Below are positions 32,112-41,654 of a DNA stretch of 46,874 nucleotides, piece by piece (position 1 is the stretch's first letter; the number at the start of each line of letters is the position of its first letter). Below the pieces are notes generated by a model that searched no databases, was not told the origin of the DNA, and was given only the letters and a program-made list of their open reading frames with translations. Source of the DNA: an uncultured Prevotellaceae bacterium (GTDB lineage Bacteria; Bacteroidota; Bacteroidia; Bacteroidales; Bacteroidaceae); NCBI GenBank assembly GCA_900318795.1, contig ONLU01000016.1, positions 1 through 46,874 of the forward strand. The letters are read 5' to 3'. Position numbers and translations under genes: made by a program.

Positions 32112-35100
32112 TCAATTAGAATGATTACCTACTGTATGAATCTGCTTCAGCAACTGGACAGCCTCCTGGATGGTGGGCACGGCGGCTATCAGCATCGAGC
32201 GCTTGCCGTTCTGTTCGCGGAACTGACACCGACGGGGATTCTGGGCCACATACGACAAGATGCGGTCGAAGACTTCGCTCTGGTAGTAGGGGCTGTCGTT
32301 CCGGGACACGAAGTAGAGTGTCATCCGTCCCTGCTTCAGCATGATTTTCTCACACCCCAGCTCCTTGCCCAGCCGTCGCAGTGGCACGACGCGCATCAGT
32401 TCCTCGCCACACGCCGGCACAGCCCCGAAGCGGTCGATGAGTCGAGTACGATAGGCTGCCAGCTGTTCGTCGGTCTGCAGGCCGTCCAGCTCGCGATAGA
32501 GCAGCATACGCTCCGAGTCGGAGGGCACATACTGGTCAGGGAAGTACAACTCCAGGTCGCTGTCCAGGGAACAGTCGGAAACGTAGGAGAAGTGAGGACT
32601 GAGGGTTGGGGGCTGAGAGGACGGACCATCCTGATAGCCGTGGGAGACGCGGCTGCCTGCAGCGCCGGTTCGTTTGCCCTGGGAGGTTTCACAGCGCTCA
32701 GCGGTCATTTCCAGTCTCTCATCCCTTTCGTTCCTCAGCTCCACCACCGCCTGATTCAGTATCTTGACGTAGGTCTCATACCCCAGGTCGGCTATGAATC
32801 CCGACTGCTCGGCACCCAGCAGATTGCCGGCACCACGGATGTCGAGGTCTTGCATGGCGATGTGAATACCAGACCCCAGGTCGCTGAACTGCTCCAGCGC
32901 CTCCAACCGCCGCCGGCTCTCGACAGGCAGCGCAGCCAAAGGCGGTGCCAACAGGTAGCAGAACGCCTTGCGGTTGCCTCGTCCCACACGTCCACGCATC
33001 TGGTGCAGGTCGCTGAGTCCGAAATGGTGGGCACCGTTGATGATGATGGTGTTGGCATTGGGTATGTCGATGCCGTTCTCAACGATGGTTGTCGAGAGCA
33101 GCACGTCGTAGTCGTAGTTCTGGAAGTCGAAGATGATTTTCTCCAGTTCCTCAGGCTTCATCTGCCCATGTCCGACGGCTATACGGGCATCCGGCACGTA
33201 CTTGTGTATCAGGTCGCGCATGCGCTGCAGGTCGTTGATGCGCGGATTGACAAAGTACACCTGACCGTTGCGCGACATCTCGAAGTTCACGGCATCTGCT
33301 ATAATCTCAGCCCCAAAGGTATGAATCTCCGTCTGGATGGGATAGCGGTTGGGGGGCGGCGTCTGGATGATGCTCAGGTCGCGGGCGCCCACCAGCGAGA
33401 ACTGCAAGGTACGCGGTATGGGCGTTGCCGACATTGTCAGCGTGTCGACGTTGGTTTTCATCTGGCGCAGCTTTTCCTTGGTCGACACACCGAACTTCTG
33501 TTCCTCGTCGATAATCAGCAGCCCCAGGTCCTTGAACTTGACGCTCTTGCCTATCAGCTTGTGCGTGCCTATCAGGATGTCTATCTTGCCGTCAGCCAAA
33601 TCTTTCAAGATGGCCGTGGTCTGCTTGGCCGTACGGGCACGCGACAGATATTCCACTCTTACGGGCAAGTCTTTCAGACGGCTGGAGAAAGTCTGGTAGT
33701 GCTGATAGGCCAGCACCGTTGTAGGCACCAGCACAGCCACCTGCTTGGAGTCGCAGGCAGCCTTGAAGGCCGCACGTACGGCCACCTCGGTCTTGCCAAA
33801 GCCCACGTCGCCGCACACCAGCCGGTCCATAGGTTGCGGACGCTCCATGTCGGCCTTCACGTCGTTGGTGGCTTTCAGCTGGTCAGGAGTATCCTCGTAG
33901 AGGAAGCTCGCCTCCAGTTCGTGCTGCATGAAGGAGTCGGCAGAGAAGGCAAAGCCACGCTGCTGCCGACGGGCGGCATAGAGCTGTATCAAGTCGCGCG
34001 CAATGTCCTTCAGCTTCTGCTTGGTGCGCTCCTTCATACGCTCCCACTGGCCTGTGCCCAGATGCGACAGGCGAGGTGGTTCGCCACCGTCCTGGGCCTT
34101 GTATTTGGACACCTTGTATAATGAGTGTATCGACACATAGATGGTGCCGCCACCGTCGTACTGAATCTTGATCATCTCCTGATAGCCCGTCCCCTGTGGC
34201 ATGCGCACCAGTCCGCCAAACTTGCCTATGCCGTGGTCGATGTGCACCACGTAGTCGCCAATCTCGAACTGCTGTATTTCCTTCAGCGTCAGCGCCACCT
34301 TGCCGCCACGGGCTTTGTCGGAGCGCAGGTTGTACTTATGGAAGCGGTCGAAAATCTGGTGGTCGGTGAAGACACACAGCTTCAGGTCGTGATCCACGAA
34401 ACCGGCATGGAGGGTACGTTCAACAGGATCGAACGACACGGAACCCTTCTCGGCAAAGATGTCGCGCAGGCGTTCCAACTGCTTGGGGCTGTCTGCCAGG
34501 ATGCAGAGGCGATAGCCGCCAGCCAGGCTCTGCTCCAGCGACTGCTGCAACAGGTCGAAATTCTTGTGGAACTGGGGTTGTGGCGAAGTATGGAAAGTGA
34601 TGGTGGCATCGGGCACACCCGTTGCATGAGTGCCCACCTCGATACGACGGAAGGCAGAGGCCTCATGCATGAACTGCGAAGCGGTCATGAGCTGAGCCTC
34701 CTTGTTCATCTCTTCCAAGATGGTTTGCTGCTCCACCTCGGTAGCTTCTTCCATACGCTCCTTCAGGGCTTGCGCCGAGAAACCTTCGTCGTAGGTACGC
34801 CCAATGGCATCGTGCACATACAGGAAGTCCTTGACCACCAGCACCGCATCGGACGGCAGAAACGAGAGAAGCGACACCCTCTCCTCCACCACAGCCAGCT
34901 CAGGCACTATCTCCACCTGCTCGCGCTTGTCTTTCGACAGTTGGGTGTCCACCTCGAAAGTGCGGATAGAGTCTATGTCGTCACCGAAGAAGTCTATGCG
35001 GAACGGCAGCTCACTGCTGTAGGAGTAGACATCCAGAATGCTGCCACGTAGTGCAAACTGACCTGGTTCGTACACATAATCCACCTCGTGAAGTCCCATC

Positions 35101-35624
35101 TGACGCAACACTTCCAGCGTCTTCTCCACATCCACCACATCGCCCTGGCGCAGCACCAGCATGTGGTCGTCCAGCTGTTTCTTCGACACCACCTGTTCGG
35201 CCAGCGCCTCAGGATAGGTGACAATATAGAGGTGGGAAGTGAGAGAGGAAGAGTGGGAAGCGAGTTGCGAAAGCACCTGAGTGCGCAGTATCTCACTCGC
35301 AGCGTCACGCTGGCCATACTTGACGGCACGCCGATAGCTCGAAGGGAAGAAGGACACCCCACCCTCGCCCAGCAACTGCACCAGATCGTGATAGAAATAG
35401 CCGGCCTCGTCGGCATCCTGAAGAACGAAAGCGGTGGTGAGCAGTGACTGGCGGGCTGTACGTGACGACTGTCGGGCAGATAATGACGCAAACAGCATGG
35501 GAGCCGACGAACACATAAGTCCCTCGAGGAAAATGTTCTTGACCGACTTTTTCCTCAGCGTTTCTGCCAGCGCTCCAACCTGGGGAGACTGGGCATAAAC
35601 ATTCAACAAATCTTGAATCTTCAT
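32112..35624 (-). CDS. mfd: Transcription-repair coupling factor
   Basis: A 1170-residue ATPase that frees stalled RNA polymerase and recruits UvrA. Domains in order: UvrB-homology region (residues about 1-400), RNA-polymerase-interaction domain with YVVHIDHGIGKFGG (near 455-470), helicase motor with PMDRLVCGDVGFGKTEVA, LLIIDEEQKFGV and MSATPIPRTLQF, then TRCF domain with DLELYFPDQYVPSDSERM. I chose the ATG at 35624 because it is the standard family start; a longer frame begins inside the opposite promoter. Two unusual low-complexity inserts appear, at residues about 120-131 (SHSSSLTSHL) and about 990-1015 (SHGYQDGPSSQPPTLSPHFS). Both coincide with dispersed repeat-like DNA. Confidence 0.94.
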   Translation of the reverse strand: MKIQDLLNVYAQSPQVGALAETLRKKSVKNIFLEGLMCSSAPMLFASLSARQSSRTARQSLLTTAFVLQDADEAGYFYHDLVQLLGEGGVSFFPSSYRRAVKYGQRDAASEILRTQVLSQLASHSSSLTSHLYIVTYPEALAEQVVSKKQLDDHMLVLRQGDVVDVEKTLEVLRQMGLHEVDYVYEPGQFALRGSILDVYSYSSELPFRIDFFGDDIDSIRTFEVDTQLSKDKREQVEIVPELAVVEERVSLLSFLPSDAVLVVKDFLYVHDAIGRTYDEGFSAQALKERMEEATEVEQQTILEEMNKEAQLMTASQFMHEASAFRRIEVGTHATGVPDATITFHTSPQPQFHKNFDLLQQSLEQSLAGGYRLCILADSPKQLERLRDIFAEKGSVSFDPVERTLHAGFVDHDLKLCVFTDHQIFDRFHKYNLRSDKARGGKVALTLKEIQQFEIGDYVVHIDHGIGKFGGLVRMPQGTGYQEMIKIQYDGGGTIYVSIHSLYKVSKYKAQDGGEPPRLSHLGTGQWERMKERTKQKLKDIARDLIQLYAARRQQRGFAFSADSFMQHELEASFLYEDTPDQLKATNDVKADMERPQPMDRLVCGDVGFGKTEVAVRAAFKAACDSKQVAVLVPTTVLAYQHYQTFSSRLKDLPVRVEYLSRARTAKQTTAILKDLADGKIDILIGTHKLIGKSVKFKDLGLLIIDEEQKFGVSTKEKLRQMKTNVDTLTMSATPIPRTLQFSLVGARDLSIIQTPPPNRYPIQTEIHTFGAEIIADAVNFEMSRNGQVYFVNPRINDLQRMRDLIHKYVPDARIAVGHGQMKPEELEKIIFDFQNYDYDVLLSTTIVENGIDIPNANTIIINGAHHFGLSDLHQMRGRVGRGNRKAFCYLLAPPLAALPVESRRRLEALEQFSDLGSGIHIAMQDLDIRGAGNLLGAEQSGFIADLGYETYVKILNQAVVELRNERDERLEMTAERCETSQGKRTGAAGSRVSHGYQDGPSSQPPTLSPHFSYVSDCSLDSDLELYFPDQYVPSDSERMLLYRELDGLQTDEQLAAYRTRLIDRFGAVPACGEELMRVVPLRRLGKELGCEKIMLKQGRMTLYFVSRNDSPYYQSEVFDRILSYVAQNPRRCQFREQNGKRSMLIAAVPTIQEAVQLLKQIHTVGNHSN

Positions 35625-35637
35625 ACGAATTTCGATG

Positions 35638-35645
35638 CAAAGGTA
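35638..35645 (-). promoter_or_regulatory. -7 box TACCTTTG for mfd
   Basis: The minus strand reads TACCTTTG, 13 nt before the ATG at 35624. No ideal -33 box is present. Confidence 0.65.
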
Positions 35646-35688
35646 ATAAATAATTGGGAATTGGCCATTGAGAATTGAAAAATATTTG

Positions 35689-35696
35689 TACCTTTG
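35689..35696 (+). promoter_or_regulatory. -7 box TACCTTTG for the mannosyltransferase gene
   Basis: TACCTTTG lies 25 nt before the ATG at 35722. ATTG at 35667-35670 is a weak -33 candidate at 18-bp spacing. Confidence 0.65.
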
Positions 35697-35721
35697 CAGC
35701 ATAATCAGCTAATTACAAAGT

Positions 35722-36477
35722 ATGCAACATCAAAGCGACAGCATTGTCATCATACCTACCTACAACGAGAAGGAGAATATTGAGAAAATCATCCGGGCAG
35801 TGTTCGGACTGGACAAATGTTTCCACATCTTGGTGATTGACGACGGATCGCCCGACGGTACGGCGGCTATTGTCAAAGGAATGATGAGCCAGGAGGAGTT
35901 TGCCGACCGTCTCTTCATCATCGAGCGAAGCGGAAAACTCGGGTTGGGTACTGCCTACATTACTGGATTCAAGTGGGCTTTGGAACGAGACTACGGCTAT
36001 GTTTTCGAGATGGATGCTGACTTCAGCCACGACCCCAACGACCTCCCGCGGCTCTATGCCGCATGTGCTGACGAGGGGTACGATGTTGCCATAGGCAGCC
36101 GTTACGTCAGTGGGGTGAATGTGGTAAACTGGCCCATCGGACGTGTGCTGATGTCTTATTTTGCGTCGAAGTATGTACGCTTGGTGACTGGTTTCAAGGT
36201 TCACGACACCACTGCAGGATTCAAGTGCTACAAGCGCCGTGTGCTGAAGACCATAGAACTGGACAAGATACGTTTCAAGGGCTATGGGTTCCAGATTGAG
36301 ATGAAGTTTACTGCATACAAGATTGGCTTCAAGATCAAAGAGGTTCCTGTCATCTTCGTCAATCGTCGCGAAGGGGTTTCCAAAATGTCGGGTGGCATCT
36401 TCGGCGAGGCGTTCTTCGGTGTCATGCGTCTGCGCTGGGACGGTTGGACGCGCAAATATCCGAAGATAGCTGAATAA
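35722..36477 (+). CDS. Polyprenyl-phosphate mannosyltransferase-like GT2 (DPM1-like)
   Basis: A 251-residue family 2 glycosyltransferase close to dolichyl/polyprenyl-phosphate mannose synthases, which transfer a hexose from a nucleotide sugar to a lipid phosphate. Motifs seen are VIIPTYNEKENIEKII, VIDDGSPDGTA, the metal-binding MDADFSHDP, IGSRYVSGV and a C-terminal FVNRREGVSKMS. No C-terminal membrane helices are present, as in soluble DPM1-type enzymes. The product could feed lipid or protein mannosylation. The gene ends 3 bp from the stop of the convergent plsC-like gene. Confidence 0.87.
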   Translation: MQHQSDSIVIIPTYNEKENIEKIIRAVFGLDKCFHILVIDDGSPDGTAAIVKGMMSQEEFADRLFIIERSGKLGLGTAYITGFKWALERDYGYVFEMDADFSHDPNDLPRLYAACADEGYDVAIGSRYVSGVNVVNWPIGRVLMSYFASKYVRLVTGFKVHDTTAGFKCYKRRVLKTIELDKIRFKGYGFQIEMKFTAYKIGFKIKEVPVIFVNRREGVSKMSGGIFGEAFFGVMRLRWDGWTRKYPKIAE

Positions 36478-36480
36478 GCA

Positions 36481-37242
36481 TTACTGATCCGGATTTTCCA
36501 CAAATCCCTGATACTCAGGCACCAGGGCAGACATCACTGAGTCATAGGCCTGCCGCATGGTGGCTTCAACGTTCTGTGTGCCCTGCCCGACGGGATAGAT
36601 AGGCTGATGGACGGTCAGCGTCAGCGGATGCCAGGTAGCAAAATGCCAGTCTTTCATGCGTGGCATCACATCGAACGAGCCATTGATAGTCAGCGGTACT
36701 ACAGGCAACTGCAGCTCATCGGCCAACGCAAAGGCACCCTTGCGGAAGACACCCATGTGACCAGTAAACGTACGGGCGCCCTCAGGGAATACGACCACCG
36801 AGCAGTTGCCTGTCTCCAGGATGTGGCGTGCCATCTTGTAGGTTCTGCGCACAGCCCCCACACCTCGTCTGTCGACCATAATCTGGTGCGACCGGCGACA
36901 TGCATAGCCCACAAAGGGTATCTGCTGTATCTGGTACTTCATCATCCACTTGAAGTTACGACCCAGGAAGCCATAAATCAAGAATATATCAAAGGCACCC
37001 TGGTGGTTGGCAACGAAAACGTACGACTGATCCGGTTCCAGGTTCTCACGGCCTTCCACCCTCACGGGCAACAGGAAGGCACGAACGATAGCGCGAGCCC
37101 ACCACCGGCCGGGGTAATAACCCCAATAATGTCCATTGCCCAAGGCACAGCCCACGCCCACGAGGATGGCTGTCCAAATGGTCATCACAATGGTGACTGG
37201 GAAGGCAACAAAAACCTGATAGATGCAGTAAAGAATCCTCAT
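36481..37242 (-). CDS. plsC: 1-acyl-sn-glycerol-3-phosphate acyltransferase
   Basis: A 253-residue membrane-associated acyltransferase that makes phosphatidic acid. Motif I is VANHQGAFDIFLI, with the catalytic His and Asp five residues apart. Motif III is VVFPEGARTFTG, and VPLTINGSFDVMPR matches motif IV. An N-terminal hydrophobic segment anchors it. It is the last gene of a minus-strand run with 21 bp before it, so it is probably co-transcribed with the phosphoesterase. Confidence 0.9.
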   Translation of the reverse strand: MRILYCIYQVFVAFPVTIVMTIWTAILVGVGCALGNGHYWGYYPGRWWARAIVRAFLLPVRVEGRENLEPDQSYVFVANHQGAFDIFLIYGFLGRNFKWMMKYQIQQIPFVGYACRRSHQIMVDRRGVGAVRRTYKMARHILETGNCSVVVFPEGARTFTGHMGVFRKGAFALADELQLPVVPLTINGSFDVMPRMKDWHFATWHPLTLTVHQPIYPVGQGTQNVEATMRQAYDSVMSALVPEYQGFVENPDQ

Positions 37243-37263
37243 GACGTCTCTTCTATCCTTTCT

Positions 37264-38226
37264 TTATTTTTTCACCTTTTTACTTTTCAATGTGATAACC
37301 ACTATCTCTCCCGGCATGTTCAGACGGAAGGGGATGAGAGCACCCAGTCCCGTCGAAACATATATTGCCCGGTCTCCCTCATAGGCACTTCCTCCCCACA
37401 CATCGTATGTAAGCGAAGCGGGCGACCAGCCGAAAATGGAGAATTGTCCGCCGTGTGTATGTCCGCTCAGCGTCAGCTGTGCGTGGCACTCAGGCAGAAT
37501 TTTCTTGCGCCAGGCGGTGGGATCGTGCTGCAGCATCAGGACGAAAGACGAGGGACTCACACCTGCCATCGTTTTCTTCACGTCACCAAGCCTGGGCATA
37601 CGCTTCAGGGTGCCCCAGTTTTCCATTCCAGCAATGACGATAGAATCTGAGTCACGACGTATCGTCTGATGCTCATTCAGCAACAGCTGCCACCCCATCT
37701 TACGTTCCAACATCTTGGTCTTGCGGACACACTCGGCTTTCGTGGCCTCGTCGCAATCCAGATAGGTGGGATAGTCGTGGTTGCCTAAGACACTAAAGAC
37801 TCCGTCCTTGGCGTGCAACTGGCTCAGGACGGACATCTGCGGTTCCAACTCGTCAGGATGCAGGTTCTCCAAGTCACCCGTGAACACAATGGCATCAGCT
37901 CCCTGGGCATTGATGGTTTCTATCGCATTTTCCAACATGGAGCCATTATAGGAACCAACATGGGCATCGCTGAACTGCACGATGCGATAGCCGTCGAAGG
38001 CTTCAGGCAGGTCTGCAGAGGCGTACTCAAACTGACGGACTTCCAGTGTCGAGAAACCTACGAAATAGCCGTAGAACACCAGTCCCCAAGCCAACAGAGA
38101 ACACACTATAGCAGCTTTTCGCCAATGACGGCGTGGAGCGAGCCAACGGCACAACAGTGAGAATACCAAGGGAGCAACAATGAGCCCCATGAAGAAAAAG
38201 AACGGAATGGCGTAACGGGCTATCAT
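37264..38226 (-). CDS. Membrane-anchored metallophosphoesterase (YkuE-like)
   Basis: A 320-residue protein with two N-terminal hydrophobic segments and a calcineurin-like phosphoesterase domain. The metal-binding motifs are FSDAHVGS, FTGDLENLHPDE, LGNHDYP and SGHTHGGQFSI. Relatives act on lipid or nucleotide phosphates, such as UDP-diacylglucosamine or wall lipids; the substrate here is unknown. It lies 35 bp after the MetH-domain gene on the same strand. Confidence 0.87.
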   Translation of the reverse strand: MIARYAIPFFFFMGLIVAPLVFSLLCRWLAPRRHWRKAAIVCSLLAWGLVFYGYFVGFSTLEVRQFEYASADLPEAFDGYRIVQFSDAHVGSYNGSMLENAIETINAQGADAIVFTGDLENLHPDELEPQMSVLSQLHAKDGVFSVLGNHDYPTYLDCDEATKAECVRKTKMLERKMGWQLLLNEHQTIRRDSDSIVIAGMENWGTLKRMPRLGDVKKTMAGVSPSSFVLMLQHDPTAWRKKILPECHAQLTLSGHTHGGQFSIFGWSPASLTYDVWGGSAYEGDRAIYVSTGLGALIPFRLNMPGEIVVITLKSKKVKK

Positions 38227-38261
38227 ATCTTTTCTAATTTACTATATTACTATGTTACAAT

Positions 38262-39062
38262 TTACAAGTTGGTTGCAAGAAATTTCCTCATCACCTCAAG
38301 AGGCAGTCCCCTGCGACGGGCATAGTCTGCAAGCTGGTCTTCCCCTATCTTCCCCAGGGCGAAGTAGCGTGCCTGCGGATTGGCTATCATGAATCCGCTG
38401 ACGCTGGCGTGGGGTTTCATAGCCCCACTTGCGGTCAGCCGGATGCCAATCTGTTGCAGACCTATCAGTTCGTCTATGACGAAGTTCATACTGGTATCCG
38501 GCAGCGAGGGATAGCCCACAGCAGGACGAATGCCCAGAAACTGCTCTGCATGCAACTGTTGCATGGTCAGCTGCTCGTCAGGGGCATACCCCCAATAGCG
38601 CTTGCGCACTTCCTGGTGCATCTTCTCGGCAGTGGCTTCTGCCAGACGGTCTGCCAACAACTGGGCCATCATTTTCATATAGTCATCGTGGTCAAAATCT
38701 GTTTCCAATCCCATATCCACCGTAGTGGCAAAGACACCTATGCGGTCGCTCTCAGGATGAATGAAGTCTGCCAGACACAAAAACTCGCTGTTGGGCTGTT
38801 GCTGTCGCAGAAAGGGTATCCTTCGGACACTCTCTGACTTCTCACCTCTTACGATCACATCGTCGCCCTCGCTATGGGCTTCGGCTATGAGGAACAGTGC
38901 ATGGGTCTTATACTGGTCCTGAAAGTGGGTCAACGTCTGTTCTGCCTCTTGGCGCAGCTTCGATTTTTCTGCATCGGGCTTGTTGTGCATGCCCCAGGCA
39001 TAGTAGAAATAATCCCAGTTGATATAGGGAACTATCTCGTTGATGTCGTAGTCAATCTTCAT
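38262..39062 (-). CDS. Stand-alone methionine synthase (MetH) reactivation domain
   Basis: A 266-residue protein equal to only the C-terminal reactivation domain of cobalamin-dependent methionine synthase, which binds S-adenosylmethionine and re-methylates inactive B12. Motifs include RKRYWGYAPDEQL and the AdoMet-binding GIRPAVGYPSLPDTS. In many bacteria this domain is fused to the full enzyme; here it is separate, so the rest of MetH must be encoded elsewhere. I chose the ATG at 39062, which overlaps the dihydroorotase stop by 11 bp and suggests translational coupling; an ATG at 39083 is possible but overlaps more. Confidence 0.85.
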   Translation of the reverse strand: MKIDYDINEIVPYINWDYFYYAWGMHNKPDAEKSKLRQEAEQTLTHFQDQYKTHALFLIAEAHSEGDDVIVRGEKSESVRRIPFLRQQQPNSEFLCLADFIHPESDRIGVFATTVDMGLETDFDHDDYMKMMAQLLADRLAEATAEKMHQEVRKRYWGYAPDEQLTMQQLHAEQFLGIRPAVGYPSLPDTSMNFVIDELIGLQQIGIRLTASGAMKPHASVSGFMIANPQARYFALGKIGEDQLADYARRRGLPLEVMRKFLATNL

Positions 39063-40383
39063 GGTTGAAAGTGATTGGTTCACCTGCTATGACAGGTGTC
39101 ACGACACCATTGGCATATACCGTCTGACCATTGCAGAGCGTACGTTCAACACGCCATTGGAATTCATGTCCCTCCATCGGGCTCCAGCCGCACTTGCTCT
39201 CTATGATGTCCTTAGTCACCGTCCAGGGACTGTGAGGACGTACTACCACGAGGTCGGCACGACAGCCCTTCCTGAGGAATCCACGTTTCTGGACGCCAAA
39301 CAAACGGGCAGGATTGTGGCACATCAGCGCGACCAGACGTTCCAGCGTCAGCACGCCAGCATCTACCAACTCCAGCATGGTGACTAGCGAGAACTGTACC
39401 ATCGGCATTCCTGAGGCTGCCTTACAGCATCCACCCTGCTTCTGCTCCAACAGATGAGGTGCATGGTCGGTACCGACAACGGAGATACGTCCGTCCTTCA
39501 GCGCCTGACGCAGCATAAACTGGTCTACCGGCGTCTTGATGGCAGGGTTCACCTTGATTTTTGCCCCCAGCCGTTCATGATCAAGCTGGGTGAAATAGAG
39601 ATGTCCCACAGTAGCCTCGGCTGTGATGCGAGACGACGGGCTGGTATCAAACAGTTCCAACTCTTCAGCCGTCGAGATATGGGCCACATGGAGACGAGTA
39701 CCATACTGCTTGGCCAAGGCTACAGCCTTTTGGGTAGATGTCAGACAGGCTTCCTCACTGCGTATCATTGCATGCAGCGACACAGGAGGGTCTTCGCCCC
39801 AGGCTTCCTGCGCTGCAGCCATATTGCGATTGATGATGTCCGTATCTTCACAATGTGCCATCAGCGGAAGCCGGCAAGTCTTAAAGATACGCTCCAACGC
39901 CTGCTGACGGTCTACCAGCATGTTGCCCGTCGACGAACCCATAAAGAGTTTGACACCGGGGATGCGCGTTCCGTCCAACTGCGAGAAGGTATCAGCATTA
40001 TCGTTGGTGGCCCCATAGAAGAACGAGTAGTTCACACGACTGTGCTGACGGGCGCGGGAGAACTTGTCTTCCAGTGCCTCCGGCGTAGTGGTCTGCGGCA
40101 CACAGTTAGGCATGTCGAAATATGAAGTCACACCGCCTGCTGCAGCAGCACGGCTCTCGTTATCTATATCGCCCTTCTGCGTGAGCCCAGGCTCACGGAA
40201 GTGAACATGATCGTCTATGACTCCTGGCAAAACGTAGCAGCCTGAAGCATCAATGACATCATCACCACAAACCTCGCCCTGCTTACCTTTTACCTCTATG
40301 ATATTACCGTCTTCGACGACTATTGAGCCCTCGAAGATACGACCTTCATTGACAATATTTCCTCCTTTGATAACAGTCTTCAT
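39052..40383 (-). CDS. pyrC: Dihydroorotase
   Basis: A 443-residue amidohydrolase that closes carbamoyl-aspartate to dihydroorotate in pyrimidine synthesis. The metal-binding motif is DDHVHFREPGLTQKGD, with later ligand histidines at MAHCED and HVAHIST and the catalytic Asp in VGTDHAPH. This is the class I, FREPG-type enzyme. The start overlaps the upstream lipoprotein stop by 4 bp. Allantoinase is the main alternative within the family, but the motif set favours dihydroorotase. Confidence 0.9.
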   Translation of the reverse strand: MKTVIKGGNIVNEGRIFEGSIVVEDGNIIEVKGKQGEVCGDDVIDASGCYVLPGVIDDHVHFREPGLTQKGDIDNESRAAAAGGVTSYFDMPNCVPQTTTPEALEDKFSRARQHSRVNYSFFYGATNDNADTFSQLDGTRIPGVKLFMGSSTGNMLVDRQQALERIFKTCRLPLMAHCEDTDIINRNMAAAQEAWGEDPPVSLHAMIRSEEACLTSTQKAVALAKQYGTRLHVAHISTAEELELFDTSPSSRITAEATVGHLYFTQLDHERLGAKIKVNPAIKTPVDQFMLRQALKDGRISVVGTDHAPHLLEQKQGGCCKAASGMPMVQFSLVTMLELVDAGVLTLERLVALMCHNPARLFGVQKRGFLRKGCRADLVVVRPHSPWTVTKDIIESKCGWSPMEGHEFQWRVERTLCNGQTVYANGVVTPVIAGEPITFNHED

Positions 40384-41156
40384 GGCTTGGGGACATTCAA
40401 CAGCGGAGCATGTCCCGACAAGCTGTCAGGCAATGTCTGCCCTGCTGGCGTAACAGGATCACTCAGGCCGTTCATACGCTGCTCGTTCTCCTGAGCTGTC
40501 TGATAATAGTCTTTCACATAAGGATCATTCTTGAAGGCACTGGTAGCCTTCGACATGATATACTCTATCTGTGGAGTCAGAATGGGGTATCTGTACTGAC
40601 TGGTAATCATCATGAACACGCCAGGACCCAACACGTTGTCGTAGTTCTTCTCGATGAACTTCGTCACCAGTTCGTCCTCGGCTGCCGTTATCTGTGCAGC
40701 CTCAGCATTCAGCTTCTCGGCAATCGTTTCCTCGTCAATACCCTCCAGTATCATCTGGTTCTGCTTGTGACCCAGCTCGTTCATCTGGCTCACCAACTGG
40801 TTGTGCTTATCGATAAAGTGATAGAGACTGTCGTTCAGCGGTGTACCGCCTACGCTTGGACCCGTAGGACCTATCTTCACAACAATATCGCCCTCTTCCA
40901 ACACAACGGGCATAATACTCTCGTCGTCCATAAAGAGGTTGGCCATGCGTACTGAGTCTAAAAGACCGGCAAAGTGGAACTCGCCATGTACTACGTCACA
41001 GGAGTCAAGGTTCTTGACAGCGCCTTCTTTGAGTGCTTTCAGGTAGAGTTTGCTTCCGTCAAGAGCCGATACCGACGAAGAACCAGTCACATTATAGGAA
41101 CTGGCACACGAGGCAAACAATGCCATTATGACGGATGCATATAGAATTTTGTTCAT
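40380..41156 (-). CDS. DUF4369-type lipoprotein
   Basis: A 258-residue lipoprotein (lipobox ALFASCASS). Its N-terminal half resembles the DUF4369 domain found at the start of Bacteroidales thioredoxin-like lipoproteins: LKALKEGAVKNLDSCDVVHG and GEFHFAGLLD. No thioredoxin domain or CxxC follows; the second half is a helical region. Function is unknown, perhaps envelope stress or a truncated relative of those proteins. I chose the ATG at 41156; an in-frame TTG 6 bp upstream is less likely. It is the first gene of an apparent operon with pyrC. Confidence 0.75.
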   Translation of the reverse strand: MNKILYASVIMALFASCASSYNVTGSSSVSALDGSKLYLKALKEGAVKNLDSCDVVHGEFHFAGLLDSVRMANLFMDDESIMPVVLEEGDIVVKIGPTGPSVGGTPLNDSLYHFIDKHNQLVSQMNELGHKQNQMILEGIDEETIAEKLNAEAAQITAAEDELVTKFIEKNYDNVLGPGVFMMITSQYRYPILTPQIEYIMSKATSAFKNDPYVKDYYQTAQENEQRMNGLSDPVTPAGQTLPDSLSGHAPLLNVPKP

Positions 41157-41186
41157 AGACAATCGTTAGTATTTCATATTTCGGCA

Positions 41187-41194
41187 CAAATGTA
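41187..41194 (-). promoter_or_regulatory. -7 box TACATTTG for the DUF4369-pyrC operon
   Basis: The minus strand reads TACATTTG, 30 nt before the ATG at 41156. The spacer is AT-rich without an ideal -33 match. Confidence 0.6.
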
Positions 41195-41249
41195 CAATGT
41201 AATATCGAAATAAGAAAAAATATTTGCTCATTTTAAAACATTTGAGCAA

Positions 41250-41654
41250 TTATTTAGCGTTTTTTTGCGTGTTTTCCAGTTCGTTCGCAATTCTATGGCT
41301 GGAATAGAGCTGAAGAACTGCTGCAACCAAGAGCACGACAATCCAGTTGTTATGTACATATTTTATATATGACAGATAGTCAAGTCCCAGAAAATTGCTT
41401 TGGTTGGCAAACATCAGCAATGCAGCCACCAGAAACAGCACATCACTCAGCAGCATCATCCTGCGTAGGCGACGAACAGTAAAATCCTTGCCCTCATAGC
41501 GCTGACGCATCTGCATAGCAACAAACAACAAGGCTCCTGGAGCGAACACATACGGCGCCCAAGACTGGAGAAACAGGCTGGCACCTGAACCCACCACCAT
41601 CAGCAGGCCTCCTGCCAACATCAGCCACACCTCTATATTACTCAGCTGTCTCAT
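41250..41654 (-). CDS. Small integral membrane protein of unknown function
   Basis: A 134-residue protein with four hydrophobic segments, for example VWLMLAGGLLMVVGSGASLF and LLSDVLFLVAALLMFA. A basic loop (RQRYEGKDFTVRRLRRM) lies between helices 2 and 3. No family recognised. It overlaps the FtsB-like gene by 17 bp and must be translated with it, suggesting a cell-envelope or division role. Confidence 0.75.
   Translation of the reverse strand: MRQLSNIEVWLMLAGGLLMVVGSGASLFLQSWAPYVFAPGALLFVAMQMRQRYEGKDFTVRRLRRMMLLSDVLFLVAALLMFANQSNFLGLDYLSYIKYVHNNWIVVLLVAAVLQLYSSHRIANELENTQKNAK

Noticed and set aside
32109-35051. Long plus-strand reading frames across mfd
   Set aside because: They are antisense shadows of the mfd gene, which has clear motifs on the other strand. 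Their translations show no protein-like features.
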